A stretch of DNA of 64,000 bases, taken from positions 248,001 through 312,000 of the forward strand of contig NZ_CP102930.1 of assembly GCF_025558485.1 (NCBI RefSeq), written 5' to 3'. Numbering within the stretch: position 1 is the first letter of the stretch; each line of letters starts with the position of its first letter. This stretch comes from Bdellovibrio bacteriovorus. GTDB lineage: Bacteria > Bdellovibrionota > Bdellovibrionia > Bdellovibrionales > Bdellovibrionaceae. The notes beneath the pieces are model-generated. The model had not been told where the DNA came from, ran no database searches, and saw only the letters and a program-made list of their open reading frames with translations. Of the stretch, positions 43,262 through 51,841 are shown piece by piece. The translations under genes were made by a program, and so were the position numbers.

Positions 43262-44851
43262 CTAAGGCATCAGAGTCGGGCTTAGAACCTGATAGCGGTT
43301 CTGAATTTTCTTCCAGATATTTGAATGGGGACCTGTAATTCCATCCGGACCGGAGACTCCGGCAATGCCGCGAGTTTTTGGATCAAACTTTCCACCGGGC
43401 AGAAACTGTCGCAAATCCGGGCCACTTTTTCTAGACCCCGCAACACCAGCAGCCCCCGCTTTCCCTGCGTATCCACCGCCAGATCCGGCTCCGCCATAAC
43501 CACCACTTCCTCCGCCAGCGCCATAGAATCCGGCATTCACATTGGAATCAAGATTACCACCCTCACCCTGACCACGATCCGATCCGGCATCAGCGCCGCC
43601 CGCTCCACCACCGGAAGAAGACAGTCCGGCACTGCCACCTTGTCGCCCGTCCACAGCCTCTCCAGCTCCACCGGATCCTGGTTTACCCGGAGATATTGCC
43701 GGCAAGTCCGGCAGATCTCCACCTGGCACATCCCCACCAACAGAATTTAAACGCGAAGCTGAATTGATACTGGAATAAGTGCTGCCATTCATCCCTTTCT
43801 GAGAAAGACATGCAGGGTCCGTGGGATTCTTGGAACAGATGCAAACTTTATTGGACGCCATTTCCGGCTTGGTACAATCCACGGGGCCGGTGTTTGCACA
43901 GCCCGGCAAGTTTGGATTCGTTTTACATATTTCAGGAATGGCAGCCGGATCACCGGAAGTTTGCTCAGCACACTGGGCGGCATTCTGCATAGTGCCCGCA
44001 TAATTCGCAATGGCCTGATTGGCCTCTTCCACTTTGCTTTCAAAGCGATCACAGCGCTCGGCCTGCGCCCGTGCATTTTCGGAAATCATCGAATTGTCGC
44101 CAGCTGCCCCTGAAAACCCCTGCACCGTGCAAGTCGGATTATTAGTGACATAATCCACCAAAGCAGAACAGGCCGAGCGGCAGGAATTGATCGAGCTGCT
44201 ACAGTTCAAACGATACGCTGCCACAGCAGCATTAGCCGCAGCAGAAAGACCTGCCATTCTTGAACATGCCGCCTGAATGCTGGATGCCGTTTGCTGACCA
44301 AACATCAAACTAAGCTGCGAGGCCGTATCGGCCACATTGTTCATGCCGCTATCGCTCTTTTCATCACAGGTGTGAGAAGTCTCTGCCACGGCGTCTGAAC
44401 ACTGCTGCGCAAGATCGGCATACTGTGCTGAACAGTCAGGTCCACGCTGCTGCATTTCCGACTGACAGATATACCCGCCCCCACCGTTAACATTCTCCAT
44501 ACACTGACTCACAGGACAACGGTTGCCACAGGGATTTGTTTGCGATGTGCTTTGAGGCTCCTGCTGTCGCTGTGTCTCGGCAGGTTGTTGGGTTTGTGCC
44601 GGGCGGGAAGTTCCACCGCCGGAACCGCGATTGGAGGAGTTTCCTCCGCCACAACGGCCTTCCCTTTGGGTTTGAACGACACAACTGTCATAGCGAATAA
44701 CTTGATCGCGAGTGGCTGCACCCGACTTGGGAAGATATCGACTGGCACACCATTCAGCACAACCCAAGAACGTGCCGGCCGAAGCCTCTACACCTCCGAG
44801 AAGTACCAAAATAATAAGAGGGAGTAGTCCCCTTAAATACCAGTTTCTCAT
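43262..44851 (-). CDS. Gly/Cys-rich exported protein, paralogue 2
   Basis: 529 residues with a signal peptide (LLPLIILVLLGGVEASA). It shares the helical LMFGQQTASSIQAACSRMAG block, the AVAAYRLNCSSSINSCRSAC block, the ICKTNPNLPGCANTGPVDC block and the tail ITGPHSNIWKKIQNRYQVL with paralogue 1. Its head differs and holds a Gln/Arg-rich insert (about 75-105). The Gly-rich region includes GGSGGYGGAGSGGGYAGKAG. TAGGA precedes the ATG. Function is unknown; a surface or extracellular structural role is possible. The pair clearly arose by duplication. Confidence 0.72.
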   Translation of the reverse strand: MRNWYLRGLLPLIILVLLGGVEASAGTFLGCAEWCASRYLPKSGAATRDQVIRYDSCVVQTQREGRCGGGNSSNRGSGGGTSRPAQTQQPAETQRQQEPQSTSQTNPCGNRCPVSQCMENVNGGGGYICQSEMQQRGPDCSAQYADLAQQCSDAVAETSHTCDEKSDSGMNNVADTASQLSLMFGQQTASSIQAACSRMAGLSAAANAAVAAYRLNCSSSINSCRSACSALVDYVTNNPTCTVQGFSGAAGDNSMISENARAQAERCDRFESKVEEANQAIANYAGTMQNAAQCAEQTSGDPAAIPEICKTNPNLPGCANTGPVDCTKPEMASNKVCICSKNPTDPACLSQKGMNGSTYSSINSASRLNSVGGDVPGGDLPDLPAISPGKPGSGGAGEAVDGRQGGSAGLSSSGGGAGGADAGSDRGQGEGGNLDSNVNAGFYGAGGGSGGYGGAGSGGGYAGKAGAAGVAGSRKSGPDLRQFLPGGKFDPKTRGIAGVSGPDGITGPHSNIWKKIQNRYQVLSPTLMP

Positions 44852-44976
44852 AGTATTCCTATCGGCCCCTAACTCAGTTTGCTACAACTTCGTTAGGATA
44901 TATTCTCATATTTTAATGAAGACTGACTCGTGAAATAGAATCAAAACGAAAATCCGATTCAAGATGAGACATAAGC

Positions 44977-45300
44977 TCACGGCATCAACGTCGGTCGCAC
45001 CACTTGATAACGATTCTGAATTTTCATCCAGATGTTGGAATGCGGCCCGGTAATTCCATCCGGTCCTGCAACTCCCGCAGGGCCCGTCACAGTACAGCCC
45101 GGAAGATTCGGATTGGTTTTGCAAATATCAGGAACTGCCGTTGTGTTCCCCGCCGTCAACGAAGCACATTGAGCTGCATTATTCAGGGTACTGCTTAAAT
45201 TATTGATCGCCTGACTGGCCTCTTGGACTTTGTTTTCAAAGTTAGAACATTTATCCGCATCAATTTCTGCCGTCTGAAGAATCAGAGGATTTGTGCCCAA
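44977..45300 (-). pseudogene. Decayed third copy of the Gly/Cys-rich paralogue
   Basis: 107 codons that match only parts of paralogues 1 and 2. They cover the KCSNFENKVQEASQAINNLS helix, NAAQCASLTAG, the ICKTNPNLPGCTVTGP block and the final ITGPHSNIWMKIQNRYQVV tail. The signal peptide and head are missing: a TAG stop sits just upstream in the same frame. The whole Gly-rich middle is deleted, so CTVTGPAG joins directly to the tail. No SD or ATG is at the proper place. It is a relic of a third tandem gene. Confidence 0.8.
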
Positions 45301-45428
45301 ACCCTAAAATTCACAAAACGACTATACGCGGATTACCAAAGATGTGTTTCCAGTCTGTCTGGGAACGTATCAATTTGCACCGATCCCACAACCACGCTAT
45401 GCTAGCCGCTGAACAAACAGGAGCTCCC

Positions 45429-45911
45429 ATGAAAAACCTCTACAATTTCTCAGTCGCCAATGCTGCCGGTAAATCCACTTCTCTGGATGAATACCACGGC
45501 AAGGTTGTTCTAATCGTCAATGTCGCCAGCAAATGCGGCTTCACTCCCCAGTACAAGGGCCTTGAAGAACTTTATACTCAGTTCAAGGATCAGGGTTTTA
45601 CGATTCTGGGCTTTCCATGCAACCAGTTCGGCGCTCAGGAGCCCGGCTCTGACTCTGAAATCCAGCAGTTCTGCGAACTCAACTACGGCGTGTCTTTCCC
45701 GGTCATGGCAAAAATTGATGTGAATGGTGACAATGCCGATCCTCTTTATCAGTGGTTGAAGTCCTCTGCTCCGGGTCTGTTGGGAACAGAGATGATCAAG
45801 TGGAATTTTACCAAGTTCCTTGTGGGTAAAGACGGTCAGGTCTTAAAGCGCTACGCCCCGCAAGAGGAGCCTGTGAACATCACTGGCGACATCAAGAAAG
45901 CTCTGACTTAA
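45429..45911 (+). CDS. Glutathione peroxidase family thiol peroxidase
   Basis: 160 residues from the ATG at 45429, preceded by AGGAG; the longer frame reads through the decayed-copy spacer. The catalytic tetrad is visible: Cys36 in VASKCGFTPQY, Gln66 in GFPCNQFGAQEPG, and Trp and Asn in IKWNFTKFLV. A Cys replaces selenocysteine, as in most bacterial forms. Such enzymes reduce organic and hydrogen peroxides with thioredoxin or glutathione. No export signal is present. A hairpin lies behind it. Confidence 0.93.
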   Translation: MKNLYNFSVANAAGKSTSLDEYHGKVVLIVNVASKCGFTPQYKGLEELYTQFKDQGFTILGFPCNQFGAQEPGSDSEIQQFCELNYGVSFPVMAKIDVNGDNADPLYQWLKSSAPGLLGTEMIKWNFTKFLVGKDGQVLKRYAPQEEPVNITGDIKKALT

Positions 45912-45944
45912 TATTCCACGAAAATCCATAAGCTAATAAATGGC

Positions 45945-45975
45945 ACTGCCCTGTCAGACTCTTCGACAGGGCAGT
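45945..45975. repeat. 11-bp inverted repeat behind the peroxidase gene
   Basis: ACTGCCCTGTC (45945-45955) pairs perfectly with GACAGGGCAGT (45965-45975) around a 9-base loop. No U tract follows, so it may be an RNA-end stabiliser or a binding site upstream of the subtilase. Confidence 0.5.
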
Positions 45976-46038
45976 ATCCGCCGCTGACACCACGATGCTT
46001 GCGGCTCTCTGGCACCCTCGTTGCTATCTCTTCCATTT

Positions 46039-48261
46039 ATGATGAAGAGATCTTTTCAGACAGCTAAAACATCCCTGATCACAACGGCCTTGTGTCTCAT
46101 TTTGGGACAGTCCTTTGCTTGGGCTGCGACGACAGTTAAAACTGAAAAGTTCGACAACGGTGTTGTTTCAAAAGAAAGCCACTATCAGGATGGATTTCTG
46201 ACCGAGCGCCGCTATTTTGATATTGAAGGCCGCTTTACTGGCTGGGTGCGCTTTACCAAGTCCACACAAAACCGCCTGATTGTCACTGAGCTTTCTATTG
46301 AAAAAGAAAAATACGGCCAGATTCAAAGTCAGGAAGAATGGTCTTTCCTTGATAAAGAAGGAATCCAAACAGAACAATCACGGTTGATGCGCAAATGGCA
46401 CTACACCAAAGAGGCTCCGATTACTTTGGAGTACATCGGCCACCACGAACAAAATGAACCCTTCAGGGAAAACCGCAAAGACTATTTAAACAAAGATAAT
46501 CAACTGACATCCTCCATCTTCCTTTACTACAAGGATCAGGATGAAAAGCCTTACGCGTTTATCGAAAAAGACCCTAAAGGCAAAGTGCTGAGTGAATACT
46601 CCCTTTATGAAAAGTACGATCTGGTGGGCAGCCTTAAGAAATCCGGTCTTTCAACAGATGAAATTGCTGTGCTGAAAAAACAGCGGGAAAATCCAAATCG
46701 CTTCCTAATTGCGATTATCGACTCAGGATTTGACTACAACCACAAAGAACTGGTCAGCAAGTGGTGGAACAATCCTCAAGACCCTGTGGATGGCATCGAC
46801 AATGACGGTAACGGTTGGATTGACGACAACTTCGGTTGGGAACAAGTGCGCGATATCGGCCTGCCAACAGAATCTTCAATTGGCATGCATAAGGACCAGC
46901 GTCCCCTGTCCCATGGAACCCACGTGGCCCATATCGCCAGTCATGGTCTGAACAATATCGCCTTGGTGGGTTTTGCCGGTGATTACACTCGTGCAGATTA
47001 TATCCGTAAAATGTCTGATTTTATCAAGAAGCATCAGGTTCGCATCGTCAACATGAGCCTGGGCTTCCCGGCCGACCATAAGGATCTGCTGGGCCTGCGT
47101 GATGGCATTCGTGCTTACAAAACCATGATCGAAGAAAATCCAAACACTCTATTCGTGGTAGCCTCTGGCAACGCCGGTGTGGATTTGGATCTGTCAAAGA
47201 ACCGTCAGTATCCGGCCAGCTTCACGCATCCCAACGTCATGAAGGTCGGCGCCCTGACGGCCAGTACCATCGAAGAAGTCACTCCTGAAAATGCTAAAAT
47301 GGCAGACTTCAGTAACTTCGGAAAAGACAACGTCGATATTCTGGCTCCGGGTGTAAAAGTCAATGCCGCCTCTTTGGGTGGTGGTCTGATTGAGCACTCC
47401 GGCACTTCCATGGCAACGCCTTATATGGTGAATCTTATTGCGCGGCTGTGGAGCGAGCTTCCAGACCTGACCGCCAGTGAAGTCCGCGAACTCTTTATCG
47501 CCACGGCTCAAGTGACCAAAGATCCTGCGCCTATCAAATCCCAGGGCTATGCCGATTTGAAAAAAGCTTTGCTGGTCGGGAAAATGAAAATGCTGAAAGA
47601 CCGTCACGCCAAAGTCGAGGGTCCTAACTGTTGGAACGCCTCTACCTATTTGGCTGGTGTTTCTCAAGGGCTGCATCACACTTTTGCCAGCGAGTTTGCC
47701 AATATCGTCGATTCCCCCCTGTGTCAGCGCGTGCCGGTGGAACAAGCTCAAACTGGCGACATCATCGCCTTCCGCCGTCTGAATAGAAATGGAAAAGTCC
47801 TGCCCGCGGCCTTTGCTTCTGAAGTGCACGGTTACACCCTGATTGCGCCGGGCCTTGGCTTCACAAAGAATGGTGTTTCGGCGGCGGCTCCATATCAAGA
47901 ACAGCCTGCTCAGGAGATTTTTAACAAGTATCGCTCTCAAGAAGGCCGTGAATGCAAAAAACTGGGCATTGATCGTCAGGATTGCCGACTGGCGCAAATG
48001 GCCTATCGCTGCATCGGTCTGGAAGAGTTCATGGGCAAACAAGGTGGTTTAAACATCTTTGAAAAAGACCTGCTACTGGAAGTGAACAAGCTGGAAAAAA
48101 TCGTTCAGTCCCAGATGCTGGATCAAAAGAATTTGAATACGAACATTGAGCCTGTAGTGACAAGAATACAAAACAAAATCCTGGAGCTAAAAGCTCGTGG
48201 CAGTTCTTTGATAGTCACCGACTATTTTGAGTCCCGCCTGGAATCTTTGGAATACAGATAA
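46039..48261 (+). CDS. Secreted subtilisin-like serine protease (S8) with extra N- and C-domains
   Basis: 740 residues from the ATG at 46039 (an upstream in-frame TTG is less likely), with a signal peptide ending LGQSFAWA. Residues about 35-200 contain repeated Tyr/Phe-x-x-Glu/Asp strands such as NGVVSKESHYQDGFLTERRY, reminiscent of MORN or YwqK-type repeats. The peptidase domain follows with the full triad: Asp (about 228) in IAIIDSGFDYNHKEL, His (about 292) in HGTHVAHIASHG and Ser (about 457) in HSGTSMATPYMVN. The last 230 residues hold several Cys (CWNAST, LCQRV, CKKLG, CRLAQMAYRC). It is likely active outside the inner membrane; a role in prey digestion is inference. Confidence 0.9.
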   Translation: MMKRSFQTAKTSLITTALCLILGQSFAWAATTVKTEKFDNGVVSKESHYQDGFLTERRYFDIEGRFTGWVRFTKSTQNRLIVTELSIEKEKYGQIQSQEEWSFLDKEGIQTEQSRLMRKWHYTKEAPITLEYIGHHEQNEPFRENRKDYLNKDNQLTSSIFLYYKDQDEKPYAFIEKDPKGKVLSEYSLYEKYDLVGSLKKSGLSTDEIAVLKKQRENPNRFLIAIIDSGFDYNHKELVSKWWNNPQDPVDGIDNDGNGWIDDNFGWEQVRDIGLPTESSIGMHKDQRPLSHGTHVAHIASHGLNNIALVGFAGDYTRADYIRKMSDFIKKHQVRIVNMSLGFPADHKDLLGLRDGIRAYKTMIEENPNTLFVVASGNAGVDLDLSKNRQYPASFTHPNVMKVGALTASTIEEVTPENAKMADFSNFGKDNVDILAPGVKVNAASLGGGLIEHSGTSMATPYMVNLIARLWSELPDLTASEVRELFIATAQVTKDPAPIKSQGYADLKKALLVGKMKMLKDRHAKVEGPNCWNASTYLAGVSQGLHHTFASEFANIVDSPLCQRVPVEQAQTGDIIAFRRLNRNGKVLPAAFASEVHGYTLIAPGLGFTKNGVSAAAPYQEQPAQEIFNKYRSQEGRECKKLGIDRQDCRLAQMAYRCIGLEEFMGKQGGLNIFEKDLLLEVNKLEKIVQSQMLDQKNLNTNIEPVVTRIQNKILELKARGSSLIVTDYFESRLESLEYR

Positions 48262-48282
48262 AAATAAAAAAAGGAGAACCTT

Positions 48283-48573
48283 ATGAAACAAATCTTTATC
48301 GCCGCTTTGATTTTCGCAGGAGCGCAAGCCCAGGCCGAAGGACTTCGTGTTTTCGTCAACAATCAGGGTTGCAGCGTGATTCAACAAATCGAAGACACCA
48401 AACGTATCGTTGACATCCAAAAAGGTGGCGAGCGCGCCCTTGTCACCATCAACAGTGACGGCACTATGGACGGCGATTTACAGATGCTTGAAGATGCCAG
48501 CGGGATCACGGCCGTAAGCGTAAATCAAGGCCGTCTTCAGTGCACGGATCTGGAAGAGGACATCGGTCCTTAA
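48283..48573 (+). CDS. Small secreted protein of unknown function
   Basis: 96 residues with a signal peptide (MKQIFIAALIFAGAQAQA). The mature part is about 77 residues with two Cys (NNQGCSVIQQ and GRLQCTDLEE) that could form one disulfide, and a mixed beta/turn pattern. AAGGAG lies just before the ATG, 21 bases behind the subtilase, so both are probably on one transcript. It may be a protease inhibitor or chaperone, which is common for small neighbours of subtilases, but no family match supports that. Confidence 0.7.
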   Translation: MKQIFIAALIFAGAQAQAEGLRVFVNNQGCSVIQQIEDTKRIVDIQKGGERALVTINSDGTMDGDLQMLEDASGITAVSVNQGRLQCTDLEEDIGP

Positions 48574-49110
48574 TCAGAACCCCGCATGTTCTTTCATAAA
48601 ATCCAGCTCGGCCGTCGTGGACTCTCTTCCCATGACGGCATTTCTATGTGGATAGCGCCCAAACTGATCGATTATCTTTTTATGCGCGATCTCGAATTTG
48701 TACGAGTTTTCCAACCCTTCCTGAGCAAAAAGCTTCATGGCCTCTTCATGAATCAGTACTGATTCGCTGTGCATGTAAGGCATGTATAGAAAACCACGTT
48801 GACGCACTGGCAGATCCATATCATCCCCCTGCATCACCGCCTCCTGCGCCAAAGCCAAGGCCTGAGCATCGCTGGCAAAAGCTTTTGGCAAACCGCGGAA
48901 CATATTGCGGGAAAACTGATCCAGCACGATGATTTCCGCCAAACGTCCTTCCGGATTTTGACGCCAAAGATATGTTTCCCCTTTGCAGACCTTTTCATGC
49001 AAAACAGAAAAACGCTTGCGCAAAAGATCGTCAAAAGCGGCATCCTTGGTAAACCAAAGCTGGGGATCAATTTCTTCAAACCAAAATGAAATAACTGTGT
49101 TTGCGTTCAT
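48574..49110 (-). CDS. DUF924 family protein
   Basis: 178 residues from the ATG at 49110 (an ATG four codons earlier is the alternative). The family landmarks are VISFWFEEIDPQLWFTKD at the start, LAEIIVLDQFSRNMFRG in the middle, and MPYMHSESVLIHEEAMKLF plus FGRYPHRNAVMGRESTTAEL at the end. DUF924 proteins are all-helical, TPR-like, and of unknown function. No export signal. It converges on the small secreted protein with no gap at all: the two stops abut. Confidence 0.9.
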   Translation of the reverse strand: MNANTVISFWFEEIDPQLWFTKDAAFDDLLRKRFSVLHEKVCKGETYLWRQNPEGRLAEIIVLDQFSRNMFRGLPKAFASDAQALALAQEAVMQGDDMDLPVRQRGFLYMPYMHSESVLIHEEAMKLFAQEGLENSYKFEIAHKKIIDQFGRYPHRNAVMGRESTTAELDFMKEHAGF

Positions 49111-49160
49111 AAGCCTGAGCATCCCCGATGCAAGCCTGAGTGTCCAGACGCGTTCAGACT

Positions 49161-49904
49161 TTAGCGATGTGGTGGCAGAAGAATCACCTTTTTGGTTCCG
49201 GGGTACCCTGTGTTTTCACGCACAAGGGCCGCTTCTTCGTCTGTGGCCATCCGAAAAGGAAAACTGTTTTTCAGATCGGCAAAACCCAGACGATGGAAAG
49301 TATTTTCAGGAACGAAGGGCCTGGTAAAGCCCGTGTAAAAATCAAAACGATTCGGCCCTTTGATTGCCGCTCCTGCATCACGAACAACAAAGAAGCCATC
49401 GTGAACAGTTCCATCCGGCATTATCTGCCCTTCAAGGCGCGGCACAAAAATCACGTCCCCCATTTTATAGATGCTTAAATCAGCAGCCACCGTATGATAG
49501 GGGTCCAGACACACATTCCGCATGCCATAGCCGTAAGGACATTTTCGCATGTCCACTTCTTTAAAGCGGGGCACGCCGTCTTCACCGCGGGCGTAATAAT
49601 TAAATGACCGGAAGCGCCCGTTTTCGTCGTGGACATAGCAAGCCCCCTGCATCACGCAGTTGTTGAAATCCTTCACGCACAGGCGAGTCAGGACTTTGTC
49701 TTCCGGGGAAAGCATTTCCACACGAGTCTGCTCTTCGCAACGATCCACGTCGTATTTGATAATGGGCTTGTAATAGATTGTGGGGTTTAAGAATGTCGGC
49801 TCCACCGGAGCCGGTAAAGGCGGTGGCATGGGCGGCTCGGTAAAACCTGCCTCTTGGGCCCGCACAGTCATTGCTAATAGAAGTCCAAAAACCACATTGA
49901 TCAT
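49161..49904 (-). CDS. Exported 3D-domain (double-psi barrel) protein
   Basis: 247 residues with a signal peptide (MINVVFGLLLAMTVRA) and a Pro-rich linker (PPMPPPLPAPVEP). A Cys-containing middle section follows (CEEQTR, CVKDFNNCVMQGACY). The C-terminal half has the three-Asp 3D signature: VAADLSIYKMGDVIFVPRLE, then FVVRDAGAAIKGPNRFDFYTG. This is the catalytic barrel shared by MltA transglycosylases and Rpf/Sps-type wall enzymes. It suggests a peptidoglycan-active enzyme in the periplasm, although the MltA-specific insert is absent. No strong SD is visible. Confidence 0.82.
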   Translation of the reverse strand: MINVVFGLLLAMTVRAQEAGFTEPPMPPPLPAPVEPTFLNPTIYYKPIIKYDVDRCEEQTRVEMLSPEDKVLTRLCVKDFNNCVMQGACYVHDENGRFRSFNYYARGEDGVPRFKEVDMRKCPYGYGMRNVCLDPYHTVAADLSIYKMGDVIFVPRLEGQIMPDGTVHDGFFVVRDAGAAIKGPNRFDFYTGFTRPFVPENTFHRLGFADLKNSFPFRMATDEEAALVRENTGYPGTKKVILLPPHR

Positions 49905-50070
49905 CGGCCCATACTAACAAATTCACTGTGCATCCTTCACAACTACGTCAAAAGACATAACAAGGTGCGCTTGACCTGAACTGCGAATAAACGACAGTTT
50001 ACCCCCAGAAACCCCGTCATCTGCACTTTCATTGGATTAAAAAAGCATAAGGTTTTGCGCGATCAAAAAA

Positions 50071-50421
50071 TCAGAACTTTTCCAGAATCTCTTTCAGAAC
50101 ATGTGCGTGATTGATTTTTTCATCGCGAGCCGCATACAACAAGGTGACGTTCTGGTTCTGCGCACGTTCGGCCAGCTCTGCCAGTTTATCCTGTGCCGGT
50201 GCCGCCTTCAGTTCTTTCTTGTATTCTGTCTTAAATTCAGAAAACTTCTCGGGCTTGTGACCAAACTCTTTGCGCAGCTCTGTACTGGGACAAATCTCTT
50301 TCGGCCACTCACTGAACTTTAAATCTTCCTTCTTAATCCCACGCGGCCACAAACGATCCACCAAAACTCGATAACCATCATCCCGACTAGGCTTTTCATA
50401 AACTCGTTTAATCTTAATCAT
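50071..50421 (-). CDS. DUF488 family protein
   Basis: 116 residues from the ATG at 50421; the longer frame to 50583 runs through an inverted repeat and a terminator and is not credible. DUF488 motifs are IKIKRVYEKPSRDDGYRVLV, DRLWPRGIKKEDL, FGHKPEKFSEFKTEYKKEL and VTLLYAARDEKINHAHVL. The family is widespread, cytoplasmic and has no settled function. AGCAGG lies 8 bases before the start and is itself part of the right-hand side of a large inverted repeat, so translation might depend on RNA folding. Confidence 0.88.
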   Translation of the reverse strand: MIKIKRVYEKPSRDDGYRVLVDRLWPRGIKKEDLKFSEWPKEICPSTELRKEFGHKPEKFSEFKTEYKKELKAAPAQDKLAELAERAQNQNVTLLYAARDEKINHAHVLKEILEKF

Positions 50422-50499
50422 AAAAGGTACCTGCTCACTTTTGCATAAACCATGCGTTATTTTACGCGAAGCTTCTGCAAAAGTAAGCAGGTACCTTTT
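50422..50499. repeat. Large inverted repeat with 24-base arms at the DUF488 start
   Basis: The left arm is 50422-50445 (AAAAGGTACCTGCTCACTTT and 4 more bases) and the right arm 50476-50499. The arms match at 23 of 24 positions. The 30-base loop holds a smaller GCGT/ACGC pair. The left arm includes the ribosome-binding site of DUF488. The AAAAGGTAC/GTACCTTTT core recurs in the hairpin before flgJ. Confidence 0.9.
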
Positions 50500-50530
50500 T
50501 GTTCTTCGGCAAAACTGGGGTGGGAAAAAA

Positions 50531-50559
50531 CAAAACCCACTCTTGTGGAGTGGGTTTTG
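50531..50559 (-). terminator. recA intrinsic terminator
   Basis: CAAAACCCACTC (50531-50542) pairs perfectly with GAGTGGGTTTTG (50548-50559) around a 5-base loop. On the minus strand it is followed by a T6 run, so it ends transcription from recA. Confidence 0.8.
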
Positions 50560-50586
50560 GAGTTGCTTCAGCTGTAGCGACACTCT

Positions 50587-50614
50587 ACTCCGACAAAGTC
50601 GGAGTGAGAACAGT
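50587..50614. repeat. Short palindromic repeat, copy A
   Basis: ACTCCGAC-AAA-GTCGGAGT followed by GAGAACAGT. The same hairpin and tail recur as copy B at 52361-52389, on the other side of recA-cinA. Confidence 0.7.
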
Positions 50615-50642
50615 CGCCACAGCTCTGCCGGCGGGGCCGAGT

Positions 50643-51770
50643 TTAGTGTTTGCCTTTTTTGCCTTTTTTCGGAGCGTCTTCGGCTTCGATGGCTGGCTCT
50701 GTGCCTTCGTGGTCTTCGCCATTGCTGCCGTTGGTATCAACCAAAAGTTTGCCGATACCGTTAGCCGCAAGGATCTTTTTACGAAGTTCAACCATGTACT
50801 CTGGGTGTTCTTTCAAGAAGGTTTTCGCAGCATCACGACCTTGGCCCATGCGCTCACCGTTGATAGAGAACCACGCACCGGATTTTTCAACCATGCCCGC
50901 AGTCACTGCCAGATCCAGAAGATCGCCTTCTTCAGAAATACCTTCACCGTACATCAAGTCGAATTCAACTTTAGTGAACGGAGGCGCCATTTTATTCTTC
51001 ACAACTTTCACCGCCGTGCGGTTCCCAGTCACATCCTCACCGTTTTTGATCGCGCCAATACGACGTACATCCAAACGAACAGAAGAATAGAATTTCAAAG
51101 CGTTACCACCCGTAGTCGTTTCAGGGTTACCGAACATAACACCGATTTTCATACGGATTTGGTTAATAAAGATAACAAGAGTGTTGGAACGGTTGATCGC
51201 CGCAGTCAATTTACGAAGAGCCTGAGACATCAAACGTGCCTGCAAACCAACGTGGGAATCGCCCATGTCACCTTCGATCTCTGCACGAGGAACCAAGGCT
51301 GCCACGGAATCGACAACCAATACGTCGATCGCGCCAGAGCGAACCAGAGTTTCCGTGATTTCCAAAGCCTGCTCACCAGTGTCTGGTTGAGAGATCAAAA
51401 GATCTTCCGTGTTCACACCCAGTTTACGAGCGTAGTTGATATCCAAAGCGTGCTCTGCATCGACGAAAGCAACAACGCCGCCTTTTTTCTGAGCTTGAGC
51501 GATAACAGACAAGCACAGAGTGGTTTTACCAGAAGACTCTGGTCCATAGATTTCACAGATACGACCTTTAGGAAGACCGCCGATACCCAAAGCGATGTCC
51601 AGGCTCAATGCACCGGTGCTGATCGCTTCAACGTCTTTAACCAAAGAATCGTTCGCGCCCAGACGCATGATGGAGCCTTTACCGAATTGCTTTTCGATAG
51701 TCGAAACAGCCAATTCAAGGGCTTTGATTTTTTCTGAATTTGCTTTGTTATCTACAGTAGCGTTTGCCAT
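50643..51770 (-). CDS. recA: Recombinase RecA
   Basis: 375 residues. It carries out homologous pairing and strand exchange and triggers self-cleavage of LexA-type repressors. Walker A is [10 protein letters not shown], and [24 protein letters not shown]-type [16 protein letters not shown] and [20 protein letters not shown] are the classic RecA loops. The tail is unusually long and charged, ending in a Lys-rich segment (KKGKKGKH). The last gene of a pgpA-cinA-recA unit, 72 bases behind cinA. No TTAC-N3-GTAA or GAAC-type LexA palindrome is visible in the spacer. A terminator lies behind. Confidence 0.98.
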   Translation of the reverse strand: MANATVDNKANSEKIKALELAVSTIEKQFGKGSIMRLGANDSLVKDVEAISTGALSLDIALGIGGLPKGRICEIYGPESSGKTTLCLSVIAQAQKKGGVVAFVDAEHALDINYARKLGVNTEDLLISQPDTGEQALEITETLVRSGAIDVLVVDSVAALVPRAEIEGDMGDSHVGLQARLMSQALRKLTAAINRSNTLVIFINQIRMKIGVMFGNPETTTGGNALKFYSSVRLDVRRIGAIKNGEDVTGNRTAVKVVKNKMAPPFTKVEFDLMYGEGISEEGDLLDLAVTAGMVEKSGAWFSINGERMGQGRDAAKTFLKEHPEYMVELRKKILAANGIGKLLVDTNGSNGEDHEGTEPAIEAEDAPKKGKKGKH

Positions 51771-51841
51771 CTGTTGTTCCTCTCTCTCGTGACTATCGCC
51801 ACGACACTTTTGTGTTTAATGTTCAGGCCGGGGGCCTTTTA

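Noticed and set aside
50422..50583. N-terminal extension of the DUF488 gene up to 50583
   Set aside because: It would be coded by a large inverted repeat and the terminator of recA; the DUF488 domain begins exactly at 50421.
50499..51737. 412-codon plus-strand frame opposite recA
   Set aside because: Mirror of recA; it reads through the recA terminator and a palindromic repeat.
51771..51841. LexA box in the recA leader
   Set aside because: Looked for TTAC-N3-GTAA and for GAAC/GTTC palindromes with usual spacing; none stands out, so no SOS operator is claimed.
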